Origin: Secundilactobacillus mixtipabuli
GTDB taxonomy: Bacteria > Bacillota > Bacilli > Lactobacillales > Lactobacillaceae
Assembly (NCBI RefSeq): GCF_002217925.1
Contig: NZ_BCMF01000004.1
Location: forward strand, 62,001-126,000
DNA length: 64,000 bases
Reading direction: 5' to 3'
Shown: one piece after another, positions 1 to 8,736 of the stretch
Position numbering within the stretch: the first letter of the stretch is position 1
Layout: each line of letters opens with the position of its first letter
Made by a program: the position numbers and the translations under genes
Notes under the pieces: model-generated
What the model was told of the DNA's origin: nothing
Database searches by the model: none
What the model saw: only the letters and a program-made list of their open reading frames with translations

Positions 1-759
1 GAAAGTCACTCCCTTACAAGTGACCACTTTGACCGGATGCAGGTCAGTGCACGGATTCACGGCGAAAACGGGATTGGTCAAGTTGAACTGCCAGAACCTA
101 AACGTCAATTGGAAACCACTTCAGGTGTCGACTTCTTAATCGATTCCGTTAAAAAGTATGGTAAAGACTTGACCTTAGTACCAACTGGTCCAATGACCAA
201 CTTGGCTAAAGCACTGGAAAAAGCACCTGAGATTGCAACTGAAATTGGTAACGTCACTTTCATGGGTGGTGCTTTAACCGTTGAAGGTAATGTTAACGCC
301 TATGCTGAAGCCAACATCAACCAAGATGCCGAAGCTGCTAACGCCGTCTTCACCAGTCCAATGCAGTTGACGATGGTTGGCCTGGATGTCACATTACGGA
401 CCTTATTGACCCGTAAAGAAACCTCTCAATGGCGTGAATTAAACACCAAAGCTGGTGCAGCCTTCGCTGATATCGTTGATTACTACATCGAAGCCTACGA
501 AGAAACCAACCCACAAGTTCCTGGCTGTGCCCTGCATGACCCACTTGCCGTTGGTGTTGCCTTAGATCCTAGTTTCATTACCACTCTTGGACTGAACATG
601 TTCGTTTCAACTGATAAAGAAACTTACGGTCGGACAATTGGTGACCAAGCTCGCTTGGATCAACCAAAGACCAACGTCAATGTTGGTATCAACGTTGATG
701 CTGACCGTTACTTAGCAACCTTCATGAAATACTTAACTGGCCTGTTTGCTAAGAACTAA
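1..759 (+). CDS. Nucleoside hydrolase (IUNH family), 5'-truncated by the window edge
   Basis: The reading frame is open from base 1, so only about the last 252 residues of a protein of roughly 310-320 residues are present. Members of this family cleave the N-glycosidic bond of ribonucleosides in the cytoplasm for base and ribose salvage. Visible family marks are TGPMTNLAKAL, FMGGA, the NxNxxxDAEAA substrate-ribose region and the C-terminal LHDPLAV segment, whose histidine is the usual leaving-group acid. The N-terminal DxDxxxDD calcium site lies outside the window. A paralogue at 41688-42635 lacks the HDP histidine, so the two enzymes probably differ in base preference. Base specificity cannot be read from sequence. 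Confidence 0.9.
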   Translation, partial: ESHSLTSDHFDRMQVSARIHGENGIGQVELPEPKRQLETTSGVDFLIDSVKKYGKDLTLVPTGPMTNLAKALEKAPEIATEIGNVTFMGGALTVEGNVNAYAEANINQDAEAANAVFTSPMQLTMVGLDVTLRTLLTRKETSQWRELNTKAGAAFADIVDYYIEAYEETNPQVPGCALHDPLAVGVALDPSFITTLGLNMFVSTDKETYGRTIGDQARLDQPKTNVNVGINVDADRYLATFMKYLTGLFAKN

Positions 760-780
760 TAGCCCTAAATAACGATTAAA

Positions 781-823
781 GAGGCACTTGATTTCCTGCG
801 TGGAAAATCAAGCGCCTCTTTTT
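781..823. terminator. Bidirectional rho-independent terminator
   Basis: A GC-rich hairpin (GAGGC...GCCTC arms) is followed by a T-run on the plus strand. It sits between the convergent ends of the nucleoside hydrolase and the first HAD gene. Confidence 0.8.
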
Positions 824-830
824 TAACCCA

Positions 831-1631
831 TTAACTTAATTTAAAATACTCGTCAACAAAGGTTGCCACACCGTCTTCTTCATTGGTACCGGTATGGTAA
901 TTCGTGATTGCCGTAATTTCGGGAATCGCGTTAGCCATAGCGACCCCAACGGAAGCTGCTTTGAGCATTCCTGCATCATTTTCAGCATCCCCAAACGCCA
1001 TGAGATTACTTTCATCCCAGCCGAAATGCTGCAACAACGCATGCAAGCCCACCGACTTATCGGTAGTAGTGCTTAGAAATTCTAGAATATGCGGCTGCGA
1101 ACGAGCAATATGATACTGTTCATGGAGCTCGGGCGTCAACGCAGCAATCATTTTATCCAAGACTGCTGGTTCTTGAGCAGCAACAACTTTGGCATAAAGG
1201 TGATCAGGCAATTTATCAAAGGTCATCGGTGCAAACTTAATGCCGCCACCCAGTTGATAAATGGATTTCACTAAATCAGTGACAGGATAAACCTGATCAA
1301 AATCCAAAACATCCATTGGGAATCCCTTAGCCTCACAAAAATCGTGCAGCGGTACTAGGTCGGTCTTAGTAAGCCCCTGCTTAGCCAAAGCCTCACGACT
1401 GGTATTATTAATCACCAACGCACCATTAAAGGTGATCGTAAAGTCATCGTCGTTCGTTAAGCCAAGCTGTTCAATATAGTGCCAAATCGCATTGATCGGC
1501 CGGCCCGTGCACAATACCACTTTGACACCCTTTGCCATCAACTTTTTTAACGCCTGTTCGTTTACTTGACTGATTTTTTTATCATTCGTTAGTAACGTAT
1601 TATCTAAGTCCAGGGCTACTAATTTAATCAT
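831..1631 (-). CDS. Cof-type HAD-IIB sugar-phosphate phosphatase
   Basis: Cytoplasmic haloacid-dehalogenase-superfamily phosphatase of 266 aa, the normal size for Cof/YidA-like enzymes that hydrolyse sugar phosphates or cofactor phosphates. Motif I is DLDNTLL near the N-terminus with the nucleophilic aspartate, CTGRP follows as motif II, and GDAENDAGML is the Mg-binding motif IV. I chose the ATG at 1631 because a GAGGTGG ribosome site lies about 6 bases upstream; an in-frame GTG at 1640 would overlap that site. A second Cof-type gene on the same strand follows upstream (1688-2494), only about 35% alike by eye. The substrate is unknown. Confidence 0.88.
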   Translation of the reverse strand: MIKLVALDLDNTLLTNDKKISQVNEQALKKLMAKGVKVVLCTGRPINAIWHYIEQLGLTNDDDFTITFNGALVINNTSREALAKQGLTKTDLVPLHDFCEAKGFPMDVLDFDQVYPVTDLVKSIYQLGGGIKFAPMTFDKLPDHLYAKVVAAQEPAVLDKMIAALTPELHEQYHIARSQPHILEFLSTTTDKSVGLHALLQHFGWDESNLMAFGDAENDAGMLKAASVGVAMANAIPEITAITNYHTGTNEEDGVATFVDEYFKLS

Positions 1632-1687
1632 CTGATCCACCTCGTTGTTGAATTTTTCACAATAGGTTCAGTATACCCCATTTTGGC

Positions 1688-2494
1688 CTATTTGAGGAAA
1701 TCTTCAATCACGGCAAGAACGCCGCTGTCATTATTGGTCAGCGGCGTAATTAAATTAACTTGCTGTTTGACGGATTCAGGCGCGTTTTTCATCACGTAGC
1801 CATACTTGGCCTGCTGCAACATCTCCAAATCGTTGCCGCTATCTCCAAATGCCAGTGTTTCAGCATAGCTGATCTGCCAATGCTTTTGCAGTTTGGCCAA
1901 CCCGTACGCCTTATTGACGTGAGGCAAAATGACGTCAATGCCGCCTAGCCCACTGGAGGTCGCCCGTAGTTTACCAGCAAACGCCTGGTTAACTAGTTTT
2001 TCTTGAGCAGAAACATCAAAGGAAGGCCAGGTAATATCAACTTTATAAATGGCATCCGTTACCTCAGTCAGATCCATCACGTGCGTCAAGTTACCGTAAA
2101 AATAACTGGACTGCTTAAACCGCTTTGAAGTGGCCAACATTTCCGTCCATGCTGCTTGTCGGCCGGAAAGTAGAATCCAGGCCTGTTTAAACAGCGGCTG
2201 CGTCCTCGCCCACCGTAGAAAGCCACCTAATAAAGACTGTGGAATCACGTCTTCACTGATGGTTTGTTCATCTAAGACGATATGGGCACCATCCTCGGCC
2301 AAGTAGGTAATTTCACCAGTTAAGCCCGTAAAATATTGCGGTAGATGCGGGTACTGATTACCACTGGCTACCACGAAACGGACATTGTGTTCCTGCAACT
2401 TGGTTAATAACCGTTGAAATCGTGGATGGTCATAGTCACTTTGGTCATTTAAAAAAGTCCCGTCCATGTCTGTCGCAATTAATTTGATTGCCAT
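1688..2494 (-). CDS. Cof-type HAD-IIB phosphatase, second copy
   Basis: A 268-residue cytoplasmic HAD hydrolase with motif I DMDGTFL, a VASGN motif II and GDSGNDLEML as motif IV. It is probably co-transcribed with the pyrFE genes upstream of it, since only about 20 bases separate it from the pyrE stop and no terminator is seen between them. The RBS is GGAG, 10 bases before the ATG at 2494. The substrate cannot be told from sequence; family members act on erythrose-4-P, sugar phosphates or flavin precursors. Confidence 0.87.
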   Translation of the reverse strand: MAIKLIATDMDGTFLNDQSDYDHPRFQRLLTKLQEHNVRFVVASGNQYPHLPQYFTGLTGEITYLAEDGAHIVLDEQTISEDVIPQSLLGGFLRWARTQPLFKQAWILLSGRQAAWTEMLATSKRFKQSSYFYGNLTHVMDLTEVTDAIYKVDITWPSFDVSAQEKLVNQAFAGKLRATSSGLGGIDVILPHVNKAYGLAKLQKHWQISYAETLAFGDSGNDLEMLQQAKYGYVMKNAPESVKQQVNLITPLTNNDSGVLAVIEDFLK

Positions 2495-2513
2495 GCCGAA
2501 TCATCTCCGTCGC

Positions 2514-3158
2514 TTACTTAGTTTGAGTCGGTAACCAGTGCCACGGATCTTGTCGCCACTGCTGCAGCGAATCAAGTTCTTCTTGATCAATGTCGTGGTT
2601 TTCGTTAGCCAACTGAATCAGCGTACTGTAATTGGTCAACGTATGCAAGGACAGTTCTGCTTTGGCAAAGTTCTCTTCGCTGTCTGGTAATTCATAAGAA
2701 AAGATTCCCAGCACGCCAAGGACTTCGGCCCCAGCGCGCTGAACAGCCTTGGCAGCGCCTAACACACTGCCACCAGTGGAAATGAGATCATCGATTAAAA
2801 CCACTTTATCGGTGGCTAAGATTTGCCCCTCAATTTGCTGACCGGTACCGTGATCCTTGGGCTTTGACCGCACGTAGCTCATTGGCAGCTCAAGTTTATC
2901 GGCCACAATGGCAGCATGGGGAATCCCGGCCGTTGCCACACCAGCAATGACCGTTGCACCAGGAAAATTGGCCTTGATATAAGTCGCCAAGCCGTCCGCA
3001 ATATGGGTTCGCACAGTCGGAAAGGCAATTGTCCGGCGATTATCGGTATAGATTGGTGCCTGAATACCGCTAGCCCAGGTAAAGGGTTCCTTAGGCGACA
3101 AAGTCACAGCATTGATTTCTAAAAGATCATTTGCAATTTGACGTGCAATTTCTGTCAT
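2514..3158 (-). CDS. pyrE: Orotate phosphoribosyltransferase
   Basis: PyrE joins orotate to PRPP to make OMP, the fifth step of de novo UMP synthesis. The 214-residue protein contains the PRPP loop VVLIDDLISTGGS and the PFTWASG.. APIYTDNR N-terminal block typical of lactobacillal PyrE. I place the start at the ATG at 3158: the GGGAG ribosome site lies inside the last codons of pyrF and ends 7 bases before it, so the two genes are translationally coupled with a 2-base gap. An upstream in-frame ATG at 3173 would contain that RBS. The gene is controlled by the PyrR attenuator ahead of pyrF. Confidence 0.96.
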   Translation of the reverse strand: MTEIARQIANDLLEINAVTLSPKEPFTWASGIQAPIYTDNRRTIAFPTVRTHIADGLATYIKANFPGATVIAGVATAGIPHAAIVADKLELPMSYVRSKPKDHGTGQQIEGQILATDKVVLIDDLISTGGSVLGAAKAVQRAGAEVLGVLGIFSYELPDSEENFAKAELSLHTLTNYSTLIQLANENHDIDQEELDSLQQWRQDPWHWLPTQTK

Positions 3159-3160
3159 AG

Positions 3161-3871
3161 TTAAAGCTCCCATTCTTTGGCAATTTTTTGATATGCAGCT
3201 ACTGGGTCAGCCGCCTTGGTGATTGACCGGCCGACGACTAAACCGTCGCTGCCTAACTTGGCAGCCTGAGCTGGTGTGACTACTCGCTTCTGATCGTCGG
3301 CACTGTCTGAAGCTAACCGAATACCGGGATTGATGCACAAAAACTCATCACTGGTGGAACGATGGATCATCGGGTCTTCAAGCGCTGATGAAATGACACC
3401 GTCAGCACCACTAGACTCCGCCAGCTGTGCGTAGTGGCGTACCGACTCAGTCAAACTGGCATTGACCAGCTGTTCAGTCCGCATCTGTTCTTCAGACGTT
3501 GAAGTCAGCTGAGTGATGGCTAGCAGTTTTGCAGGTTTGACCCCCGCTTTTTGACTGCCACGAAGCAGACCCTTCTTCGCCCGACTGATCATCTCCGCAC
3601 CACCGGCCGCGTGAACGGTCACCATGGAAACTTCCTGCTGGCCTAGTTGGTACATTGCCTGTTCCACGGTGTTGGGAATATCGTACAGTTTTAAATCTAA
3701 GAAAACCTGAATACCACGCTTCCTTAATTCCAATAAAATCTTCGGCCCTTCAAAGTAAAAGAGTTCCATCCCCACCTTCACAAATAATTGATCCTGGTGA
3801 TCAAACTGATCGAGAAAATGAAATACCTGTTCCCGGTCTTCAAAGTCTAACGCAATAATAATGGGGCGCAT
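3161..3871 (-). CDS. pyrF: Orotidine 5'-phosphate decarboxylase
   Basis: PyrF decarboxylates OMP to UMP. The 236-residue TIM-barrel protein has the catalytic DLKLYDIPNTV motif (the D-K-D network), VTVHAAGG and the C-terminal GLVVGRSIT phosphate-binding segment. The start at 3871 follows an AAAGGAG site 7 bases upstream; an ATG at 3892 would be inside the leader terminator. pyrF and pyrE form a small operon separate from pyrBC (20945-23172). The remaining pyr genes are not in the window. Confidence 0.96.
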   Translation of the reverse strand: MRPIIIALDFEDREQVFHFLDQFDHQDQLFVKVGMELFYFEGPKILLELRKRGIQVFLDLKLYDIPNTVEQAMYQLGQQEVSMVTVHAAGGAEMISRAKKGLLRGSQKAGVKPAKLLAITQLTSTSEEQMRTEQLVNASLTESVRHYAQLAESSGADGVISSALEDPMIHRSTSDEFLCINPGIRLASDSADDQKRVVTPAQAAKLGSDGLVVGRSITKAADPVAAYQKIAKEWEL

Positions 3872-3890
3872 GTTAGTCTCCTTTCTGCAC

Positions 3891-3921
3891 AAAAAAGCCG
3901 TTTAGCTCGAGCGCTAAACGG
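3891..3921 (-). terminator. Attenuator terminator of the pyrFE leader
   Basis: On the minus strand a 9-bp hairpin (CCGTTTAGC / GCTAAACGG) is followed by CTTTTTT, 20 bases before pyrF. It lies downstream of a PyrR-binding loop, so it is the conditional terminator rather than an end-of-gene signal. Confidence 0.88.
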
Positions 3922-3957
3922 TTCACTGGTGCCACAAAAGTGTGGTCTTCTACCGTA

Positions 3958-3984
3958 AACTTGTTAGTCTCTCTGGGCTAAGTT
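3958..3984 (-). promoter_or_regulatory. PyrR-binding loop in the pyrFE leader
   Basis: The minus strand reads GCCCAGAGAGACTAACAAG, which follows the PyrR anti-antiterminator consensus (TCCNGNGAGGCT then TAACAAG-like). UMP-loaded PyrR binding here would release the hairpin at 3891-3921 and stop transcription before pyrF. The same motif recurs before pyrB at 23360-23374. Confidence 0.85.
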
Positions 3985-4001
3985 AAAGATATCTTGCATT
4001 G

Positions 4002-4031
4002 AGTTTACATCAGTCTGCTAGTCATCGTCAA
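4002..4031 (-). promoter_or_regulatory. Likely pyrFE promoter
   Basis: TTGACG and TAAACT hexamers on the minus strand, 18 bases apart, immediately precede the PyrR leader. The -10 is imperfect. Confidence 0.5.
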
Positions 4032-4075
4032 GAAGTACTTGTAATCGTCAATAAACTATGTCACAATACCAGCGA

Positions 4076-4122
4076 CGGTTAGAGACCATAACCGCAAAAA
4101 TAACAAGTGCCTGTGAGCACTT
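4076..4122 (+). other. Two adjacent short hairpins ahead of the MFS gene
   Basis: CGGTTA/TAACCG (4076-4094) and AAGTGC/GCACTT (4105-4122) form two small stems just before the GGAGG of the MFS gene. They resemble no riboswitch I can name; the loops lack the ACGR of guanidine-II elements. They may affect translation or be chance. Confidence 0.35.
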
Positions 4123-4141
4123 ATTTTGGAGGCAACTGAAT

Positions 4142-5365
4142 ATGGAAACAACTGTACGACACCACGCACTAAGCAAGAACCAAAAGTGGACGATCGCTTC
4201 TACCTCGGCTGGATTCGCACTGGAGAACATGGACGTTTTATTCCTCTCCTTCGCGCTTTCTTCCATCATCGCTGATTTAAACATCAACGGTGCTCAGGCA
4301 GGGCTGATTTCTTCAATCACTAATTTGGGCATGCTAGTGGGTGGTATTTTATTTGGTATCATTGCAGACCGCTTTGGCCGGGTACGAACTTTTTCACATA
4401 CCGTCTTTATTTTTGCTTTTGCCACTGCTGCCATGTACTTTGCCAACAGCATTACTTTAATCTATCTCTGCCGCTTTATTGCTGGTATTGGTGCCGGTGG
4501 TGAATACGGTGTCGGCATTACGCTGATTGCCGAAAACTTTAACCACCATAAGATTGGTAAAATGACGTCAATTGCCGCAATTGGCGGGCAACTAGGAGCA
4601 ATTCTGGCCGCTATCTCCGCCGCCTTCATTATTCCGGCATTTGGCTGGCGGGCATTGTTCTTATTCGGTTTGATTCCAGTTGGTTTGACCTACTTCATTC
4701 GTCGTCACCTGCACGAAAGTGACGAGTTTTTAGCTGCTAAAAAAGCCGAAGCGGATCCTAGTAAGCGGGTTCGCGTCAGTGCACTGTTCAAGACACCTAA
4801 GCTGGCCTACCAAACCATTGCATTGAGCGTCATGGTCATCGTTCAAATTGCGGGCTACTTTGGCCTAATGAACTGGTTACCATCGATCATGCAGCAAAAA
4901 CTTCACCTCAGTGTTTCCGGTTCTTCAATTTGGATGATTGCAACGATTGTCGGCATGAGTATTGGGATGATGACCTTTGGCAGTATCCTCGATTACTTTG
5001 GCCCGCGGCTGGCCTTCGGTATTTTCTTAGTTTGTTCAGCGTTGGCAGTCTTCAGCATTACCCTAGCTGTCAATGAAATCACTCTGCTATTAGCTGGTGG
5101 CGTATTGGGCTTCTTCTCAAACGGCATGTTCGGTGGCTACGGTGCGGTCATTTCCCGTCTCTACCCAACTGAAATTCGTTCGACAGCTAACAACGTCATC
5201 GTTAACATCGGCCGTGCAATCGGCGGTTTCTCCAGCGTGGTGATTGGCTTTTTGATGGACCACTATAGCTTAATCGTAGTCATGGGCTTCCTGTCAGTCC
5301 TCTACATCATCAGTCTCTGCACCATGCTGACCATTCCAAACCTCAAGAAATTAGGGCGCGCTTAG
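4142..5365 (+). CDS. MFS transporter (metabolite:H+ symporter type)
   Basis: An integral membrane protein of 407 residues with about 12 hydrophobic segments. GIIADRFGRVRTF is the loop 2-3 signature, RFIAGIGAGGEYG follows in TM4, and the second half has a matching loop (SILDYFGPR). The GAGGEYG segment is typical of the aromatic-acid, sialate and metabolite symporter branch rather than of drug pumps. The start at 4142 has GGAGG 9 bases upstream; an earlier in-frame ATG at 4058 has no RBS and would add a non-hydrophobic tail. It is divergent from pyrFE, which raises but does not prove a link to pyrimidine or orotate uptake. Confidence 0.85.
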   Translation: METTVRHHALSKNQKWTIASTSAGFALENMDVLFLSFALSSIIADLNINGAQAGLISSITNLGMLVGGILFGIIADRFGRVRTFSHTVFIFAFATAAMYFANSITLIYLCRFIAGIGAGGEYGVGITLIAENFNHHKIGKMTSIAAIGGQLGAILAAISAAFIIPAFGWRALFLFGLIPVGLTYFIRRHLHESDEFLAAKKAEADPSKRVRVSALFKTPKLAYQTIALSVMVIVQIAGYFGLMNWLPSIMQQKLHLSVSGSSIWMIATIVGMSIGMMTFGSILDYFGPRLAFGIFLVCSALAVFSITLAVNEITLLLAGGVLGFFSNGMFGGYGAVISRLYPTEIRSTANNVIVNIGRAIGGFSSVVIGFLMDHYSLIVVMGFLSVLYIISLCTMLTIPNLKKLGRA

Positions 5366-5390
5366 GCCTTGATTCCAATGGTTCGCTTGC

Positions 5391-5419
5391 TTGCAAATCT
5401 AGACCACTCCGTGTAGACT
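5391..5419 (+). promoter_or_regulatory. Promoter of the TPP-controlled ykoEDC transcript
   Basis: TTGCAA (5391-5396) and TAGACT (5414-5419) are 17 bases apart and lie directly before the TPP riboswitch. Confidence 0.6.
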
Positions 5420-5433
5420 TAAACATGAACTAA

Positions 5434-5513
5434 ACGTTATCTGGGGTGCCTTTTGGCTGAGATACACACCCATTGAACCTGATCTGGTTAATGCCAGCGA
5501 AGGGAGCATAATG
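5434..5513 (+). promoter_or_regulatory. TPP (thi-box) riboswitch
   Basis: The conserved thi-box strings are all present in order: CTGGGGTGCC, GGCTGAGAT, ACCCATTGAACCTGATC and the distal GCGAAGGGAGC. This aptamer binds thiamine pyrophosphate. It is followed at 5546-5582 by an intrinsic terminator and then by ykoE, so it should switch the importer operon off when TPP is plentiful. Nine bases in its P3 region (5449-5457) are perfectly complementary to 5535-5543 next to the terminator. Confidence 0.95.
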
Positions 5514-5545
5514 CATTTATTTTTTAATTAAAAAGCCAAAAGGAC

Positions 5546-5582
5546 GAGTCAAAAATAGCTGTTTATCTTTGACTCTTTTTTG
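5546..5582 (+). terminator. Expression-platform terminator of the TPP riboswitch
   Basis: GAGTCAAA and TTTGACTC arms with a T-run lie between aptamer and ykoE. Confidence 0.85.
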
Positions 5583-5625
5583 TACAGAAAAGGTTTAGCA
5601 ACAAACTATATGGAGGCTTTTCAGC

Positions 5626-6198
5626 ATGAAATATTCAAATGCTTGGCATTTACGTGACATTATTTTATTAACTTTAATTGCGATCTTCTTTGGTGTCATT
5701 TATTGGATCGTTGGTCCCGTTTATAATATCCTGACTGTTGCTCTAACACCAGTTGGCTTAGGTCCCGCTGCTAATGATATCTTAATGGGTATCTGGGTCA
5801 TGGCTGGTCCACTGGCTGGTTACCTGTTCAAAAAAATCGGCTCCGCTACCCTTGGTGAATTTTTAGGTGCCGTTGTCGAAATGTTTCTCGGCGGTCAATG
5901 GGGTGCCAGCACAATGATCTCAGGTGTCGTACAAGGAGTCGCTTCAGAATTGGGCTTCGCTTTTACGGGTTACAAACGTTACGACTGGTTTAGCCTAAAT
6001 CTGAGTGTGCTCACCACAACCATCGTTACTTTTGGTTGGGATATGATTCGAAACGGCTACGCGCAGTATCACATCGGTTTGCTGATTGCCCTCTTTATTA
6101 TTCGCTTAGTCTCAACCTGGATTTTTGCCGGTGTTCTTGCCAAAGCCATTGTTAATCTACTCGATCGGACACATTTGATGCAATCACGAACTCGTTAG
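5626..6198 (+). CDS. ykoE: ECF transporter substrate-binding (S) component, YkoE family
   Basis: A 190-residue membrane protein with about five to six hydrophobic helices (for example TLIAIFFGVIYWIVGPVYNI). It matches the YkoE family, the thiamine or HMP-binding S component of energy-coupling-factor importers. It is the first gene of a three-gene operon under a TPP riboswitch, which strongly supports thiamine or its pyrimidine precursor as substrate. GGAGG lies 9 bases before the ATG. Confidence 0.92.
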   Translation: MKYSNAWHLRDIILLTLIAIFFGVIYWIVGPVYNILTVALTPVGLGPAANDILMGIWVMAGPLAGYLFKKIGSATLGEFLGAVVEMFLGGQWGASTMISGVVQGVASELGFAFTGYKRYDWFSLNLSVLTTTIVTFGWDMIRNGYAQYHIGLLIALFIIRLVSTWIFAGVLAKAIVNLLDRTHLMQSRTR

Positions 6199-6213
6199 AA
6201 TTGGGGTAACTTC

Positions 6214-7653
6214 ATGGCAACTATTTTAGTCAATCACTTATCATTTTCATATCCGACTGAAGATGGCAAAAAACCACTCACATTAGTCGATCTTTCAGCT
6301 AATTTTCCTAGTGGCGATTTTTCCCTTTTAACCGGTCCTTCCGGTTCAGGAAAATCTACCCTCATGAAAATTATTAGTGGTCTTTATCCAAAATTCGGTG
6401 GCATTGTCACCGCTGGTGAAGTCCGGTTAAATGATACTAAAATTCAGGATATTCCGGAACGTGACCGCGGTCAGCTCGTGGCAATGATGTTTCAAAATCC
6501 TAATCAGCAGTTCGCCATGGATACCGTTGAACGGGAACTCATTTTTGCTTTGGAAAATCAGTGCGTCCCACCAGCCGAGATGATGGCTAGAGTAGACCGG
6601 GCATTAGAGTACGTCGAAATCAGCCAGCTTCGCCACCGTCAATTAAACAGTTTGTCTGGCGGTGAAAAACAAAAGGTTGCCTTGGCCGTCATCATTGCCA
6701 TGCAAGCAGATACCATCCTACTGGATGAGCCGTTCGCCAGCGTTGACCCGGTTGCCCGTCAACTACTGCTGTCTAAGCTTTCAAGGCTTCAGCGTGAAGA
6801 ACACAAAACGATTCTTATTTCCGACCATGACCTTGAAGACTACGATCAATACATTGACCACCTCTTTGTGCTTAATAGAACGGGTGATTCACTTGTTCTG
6901 TTAGATCAGGAAGCAGCCAATCAAAAAATGGCTAGCTTTAATCGGCAAGACACCTCAAAACAGCATTTAAATTTACCACTAGCTACAGATCAATCGACCA
7001 TTCAAGGTAACCAACTCAGTTTGACTGCCGGTACTTCAACGCTATTAAAACAGCCAGATATCAGCTTTTTTAAACATTACATCACACTGTTAACGGGAGC
7101 CAATGGGACTGGCAAATCAACGCTTCTGATGGCAATTGCTAAACTTCATCAATATGATGGCTCGCTACTATTACAGCAAAAAGAGATTGCTAAAATCCGT
7201 AATAAGCAGCTTTTCTCTCAGGTTGCTTTGGTATTTCAAGATGCTGATCAGCAGTTTTTAAACGTCACCGTAGCAGAAGAATTAGCGCTGTCGTTAAAGA
7301 ATAGTCAGGCACAGAATTACTTCAAAGACCGATTGGCTGACTTTTTAAAGCAGCTTCACCTTGATCAGCTTCAAGATCACGTTGTTTATACATTAAGCGG
7401 CGGTCAAAAAAAGAAATTACAGATCTTAGAAATGTTAATGATGGCAACGCCCGTCCTCCTTTTTGACGAGCCATTCACCGGACTTGACTTTAACTCACTG
7501 CAAACCATTATGGCCATCATGAAGCAAGTGGCACACGATTGTCACCAAACCATGATCATCGTCAGTCATCAGCTGTTTGGCCTCGACGCGTTAATCGACT
7601 ACCACGTCACTTTGGAAAACAAGCAATTACAGTATGTGGAGGGATTGGCATGA
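6214..7653 (+). CDS. ykoD: ECF transporter double ATPase, YkoD family
   Basis: A 479-residue cytoplasmic protein with two fused ABC ATPase domains. Domain 1 has Walker [10 protein letters not shown] (about residues 41-49), signature LSGGEKQKVALA and Walker B TILLDEP. Domain 2 has Walker A GANGTGKST, signature LSGGQKKKL and Walker B VLLFDEP. It powers the YkoE/YkoC membrane subunits. It follows ykoE by 15 bases and its stop codon overlaps the next start (ATGA). Both nucleotide sites look intact. Confidence 0.93.
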   Translation: MATILVNHLSFSYPTEDGKKPLTLVDLSANFPSGDFSLLTGPSGSGKSTLMKIISGLYPKFGGIVTAGEVRLNDTKIQDIPERDRGQLVAMMFQNPNQQFAMDTVERELIFALENQCVPPAEMMARVDRALEYVEISQLRHRQLNSLSGGEKQKVALAVIIAMQADTILLDEPFASVDPVARQLLLSKLSRLQREEHKTILISDHDLEDYDQYIDHLFVLNRTGDSLVLLDQEAANQKMASFNRQDTSKQHLNLPLATDQSTIQGNQLSLTAGTSTLLKQPDISFFKHYITLLTGANGTGKSTLLMAIAKLHQYDGSLLLQQKEIAKIRNKQLFSQVALVFQDADQQFLNVTVAEELALSLKNSQAQNYFKDRLADFLKQLHLDQLQDHVVYTLSGGQKKKLQILEMLMMATPVLLFDEPFTGLDFNSLQTIMAIMKQVAHDCHQTMIIVSHQLFGLDALIDYHVTLENKQLQYVEGLA

Positions 7654-8306
7654 ACCCAAGTTTAAAATTCTTATTGGCAGTCCTGATTGCCCTTGAAATT
7701 TCCTTCACCAATACTTGGATGGTTAATGTTGGATTAGCTTTAATTGGCTTAATCATCATCCTCAGCAGCCGTCCCAATCTAAAACGCTTGGCACTCTTGT
7801 TCTTTGTGCCCTTGATTCCAGCATTTGCTCTGGCATTCGCTATTTTATTGCAGTCCAATGCCGGTATTCACTTTGCACTGGTTCTCTTTACCCGTATCTA
7901 CGCGTACGTTTTCGTCGGCTCTGCAGCAACGTTAACAACTTCCGTTTCTGATTTGGTCATGTCTTTGGAACAAAACGCCCACATTCCCAGCAAGTTTGCC
8001 TATGGCTTTTTAGGTGCCTTTAACCTATTACCTAAAATCGTCAGTGAAGTTAATATTATCCGGGCAGCTGGTAACATGCGCGGGCAGGCACTGCATATCT
8101 GGTCACCTCAACTTTATTTCAAGGCCATTTTAGCTTCGTTAGACTGGTCGGAAAACTTAGCTGAAGCCATGACTTCTCATGGCTTTTCTGAGGGTGCTCC
8201 TCGTACCTACTTCAAGCAAATCCGCATTCGCTGGTGGGACTGGCTGATTATGCTGGGCAGTTTAGGACTCTTGCAAGTTGCCTTATTTGGTCTGCATCTC
8301 CAATAA
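7650..8306 (+). CDS. ykoC: ECF transporter transmembrane (T) component, YkoC family
   Basis: CbiQ/EcfT-like permease of 218 residues with N-terminal hydrophobic helices and the cytoplasmic coupling-helix motif AAGNMRGQAL (A-R-G type). It links the ATPase to the S component. The ATG at 7650 overlaps the ykoD stop by four bases and is preceded by GGAGGG; upstream in-frame starts would lie inside ykoD. Confidence 0.9.
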   Translation: MNPSLKFLLAVLIALEISFTNTWMVNVGLALIGLIIILSSRPNLKRLALLFFVPLIPAFALAFAILLQSNAGIHFALVLFTRIYAYVFVGSAATLTTSVSDLVMSLEQNAHIPSKFAYGFLGAFNLLPKIVSEVNIIRAAGNMRGQALHIWSPQLYFKAILASLDWSENLAEAMTSHGFSEGAPRTYFKQIRIRWWDWLIMLGSLGLLQVALFGLHLQ

Positions 8307-8365
8307 TTTGATTACCCCTATTTAACCCAAAAGTTTTATAATATAGTTTAAAGAAGGTGATCATT

Positions 8366-8716
8366 ATGGCTCGAAAACCACTTAAATTCACGACAGCATT
8401 CGGATTAACCGTAATGGTACTAGGTGGCCTGCTTGAATTAGGCGCATTTGGTTATCATTTAGGTAGCATGGTTAGTGCTGAGACCGTTTTTACGGGCGCT
8501 ATCGTCCTCACTATTGGTCAAGCATTTTTCGGCATCGACAACCTGCTTCTGTCCTTACTGCTGACCTTTTTTAGCGCGGTTGGCGCTGGTTACTACGTTT
8601 TAGTTCAAACCTCAAGCTGGCTTTGGGCGATTGTTGCAGTAATCGCGTTCTTTGCTTTTATTGTGACACTGTTTGGATTCCGATCATCGATTCGCAAAAA
8701 ACATGGGTTGTGGTAG
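8366..8716 (+). CDS. Small four-helix membrane protein, unknown function
   Basis: A 116-residue protein made almost entirely of four hydrophobic segments with a basic tail (RSSIRKKHG). I do not recognise a family. AGAAGG lies 8 bases before the ATG at 8366; a GTG at 8357 sits inside that site. A TATAAT at 8337-8342 could be its -10, but no good -35 is seen. Confidence 0.7.
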   Translation: MARKPLKFTTAFGLTVMVLGGLLELGAFGYHLGSMVSAETVFTGAIVLTIGQAFFGIDNLLLSLLLTFFSAVGAGYYVLVQTSSWLWAIVAVIAFFAFIVTLFGFRSSIRKKHGLW

Positions 8717-8736
8717 TTTAAAATGAAATAAGAACC

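Noticed and set aside
4076-4122. Guanidine-II (mini-ykkC) riboswitch
   Set aside because: Two small hairpins are present, but neither loop has the required ACGR.
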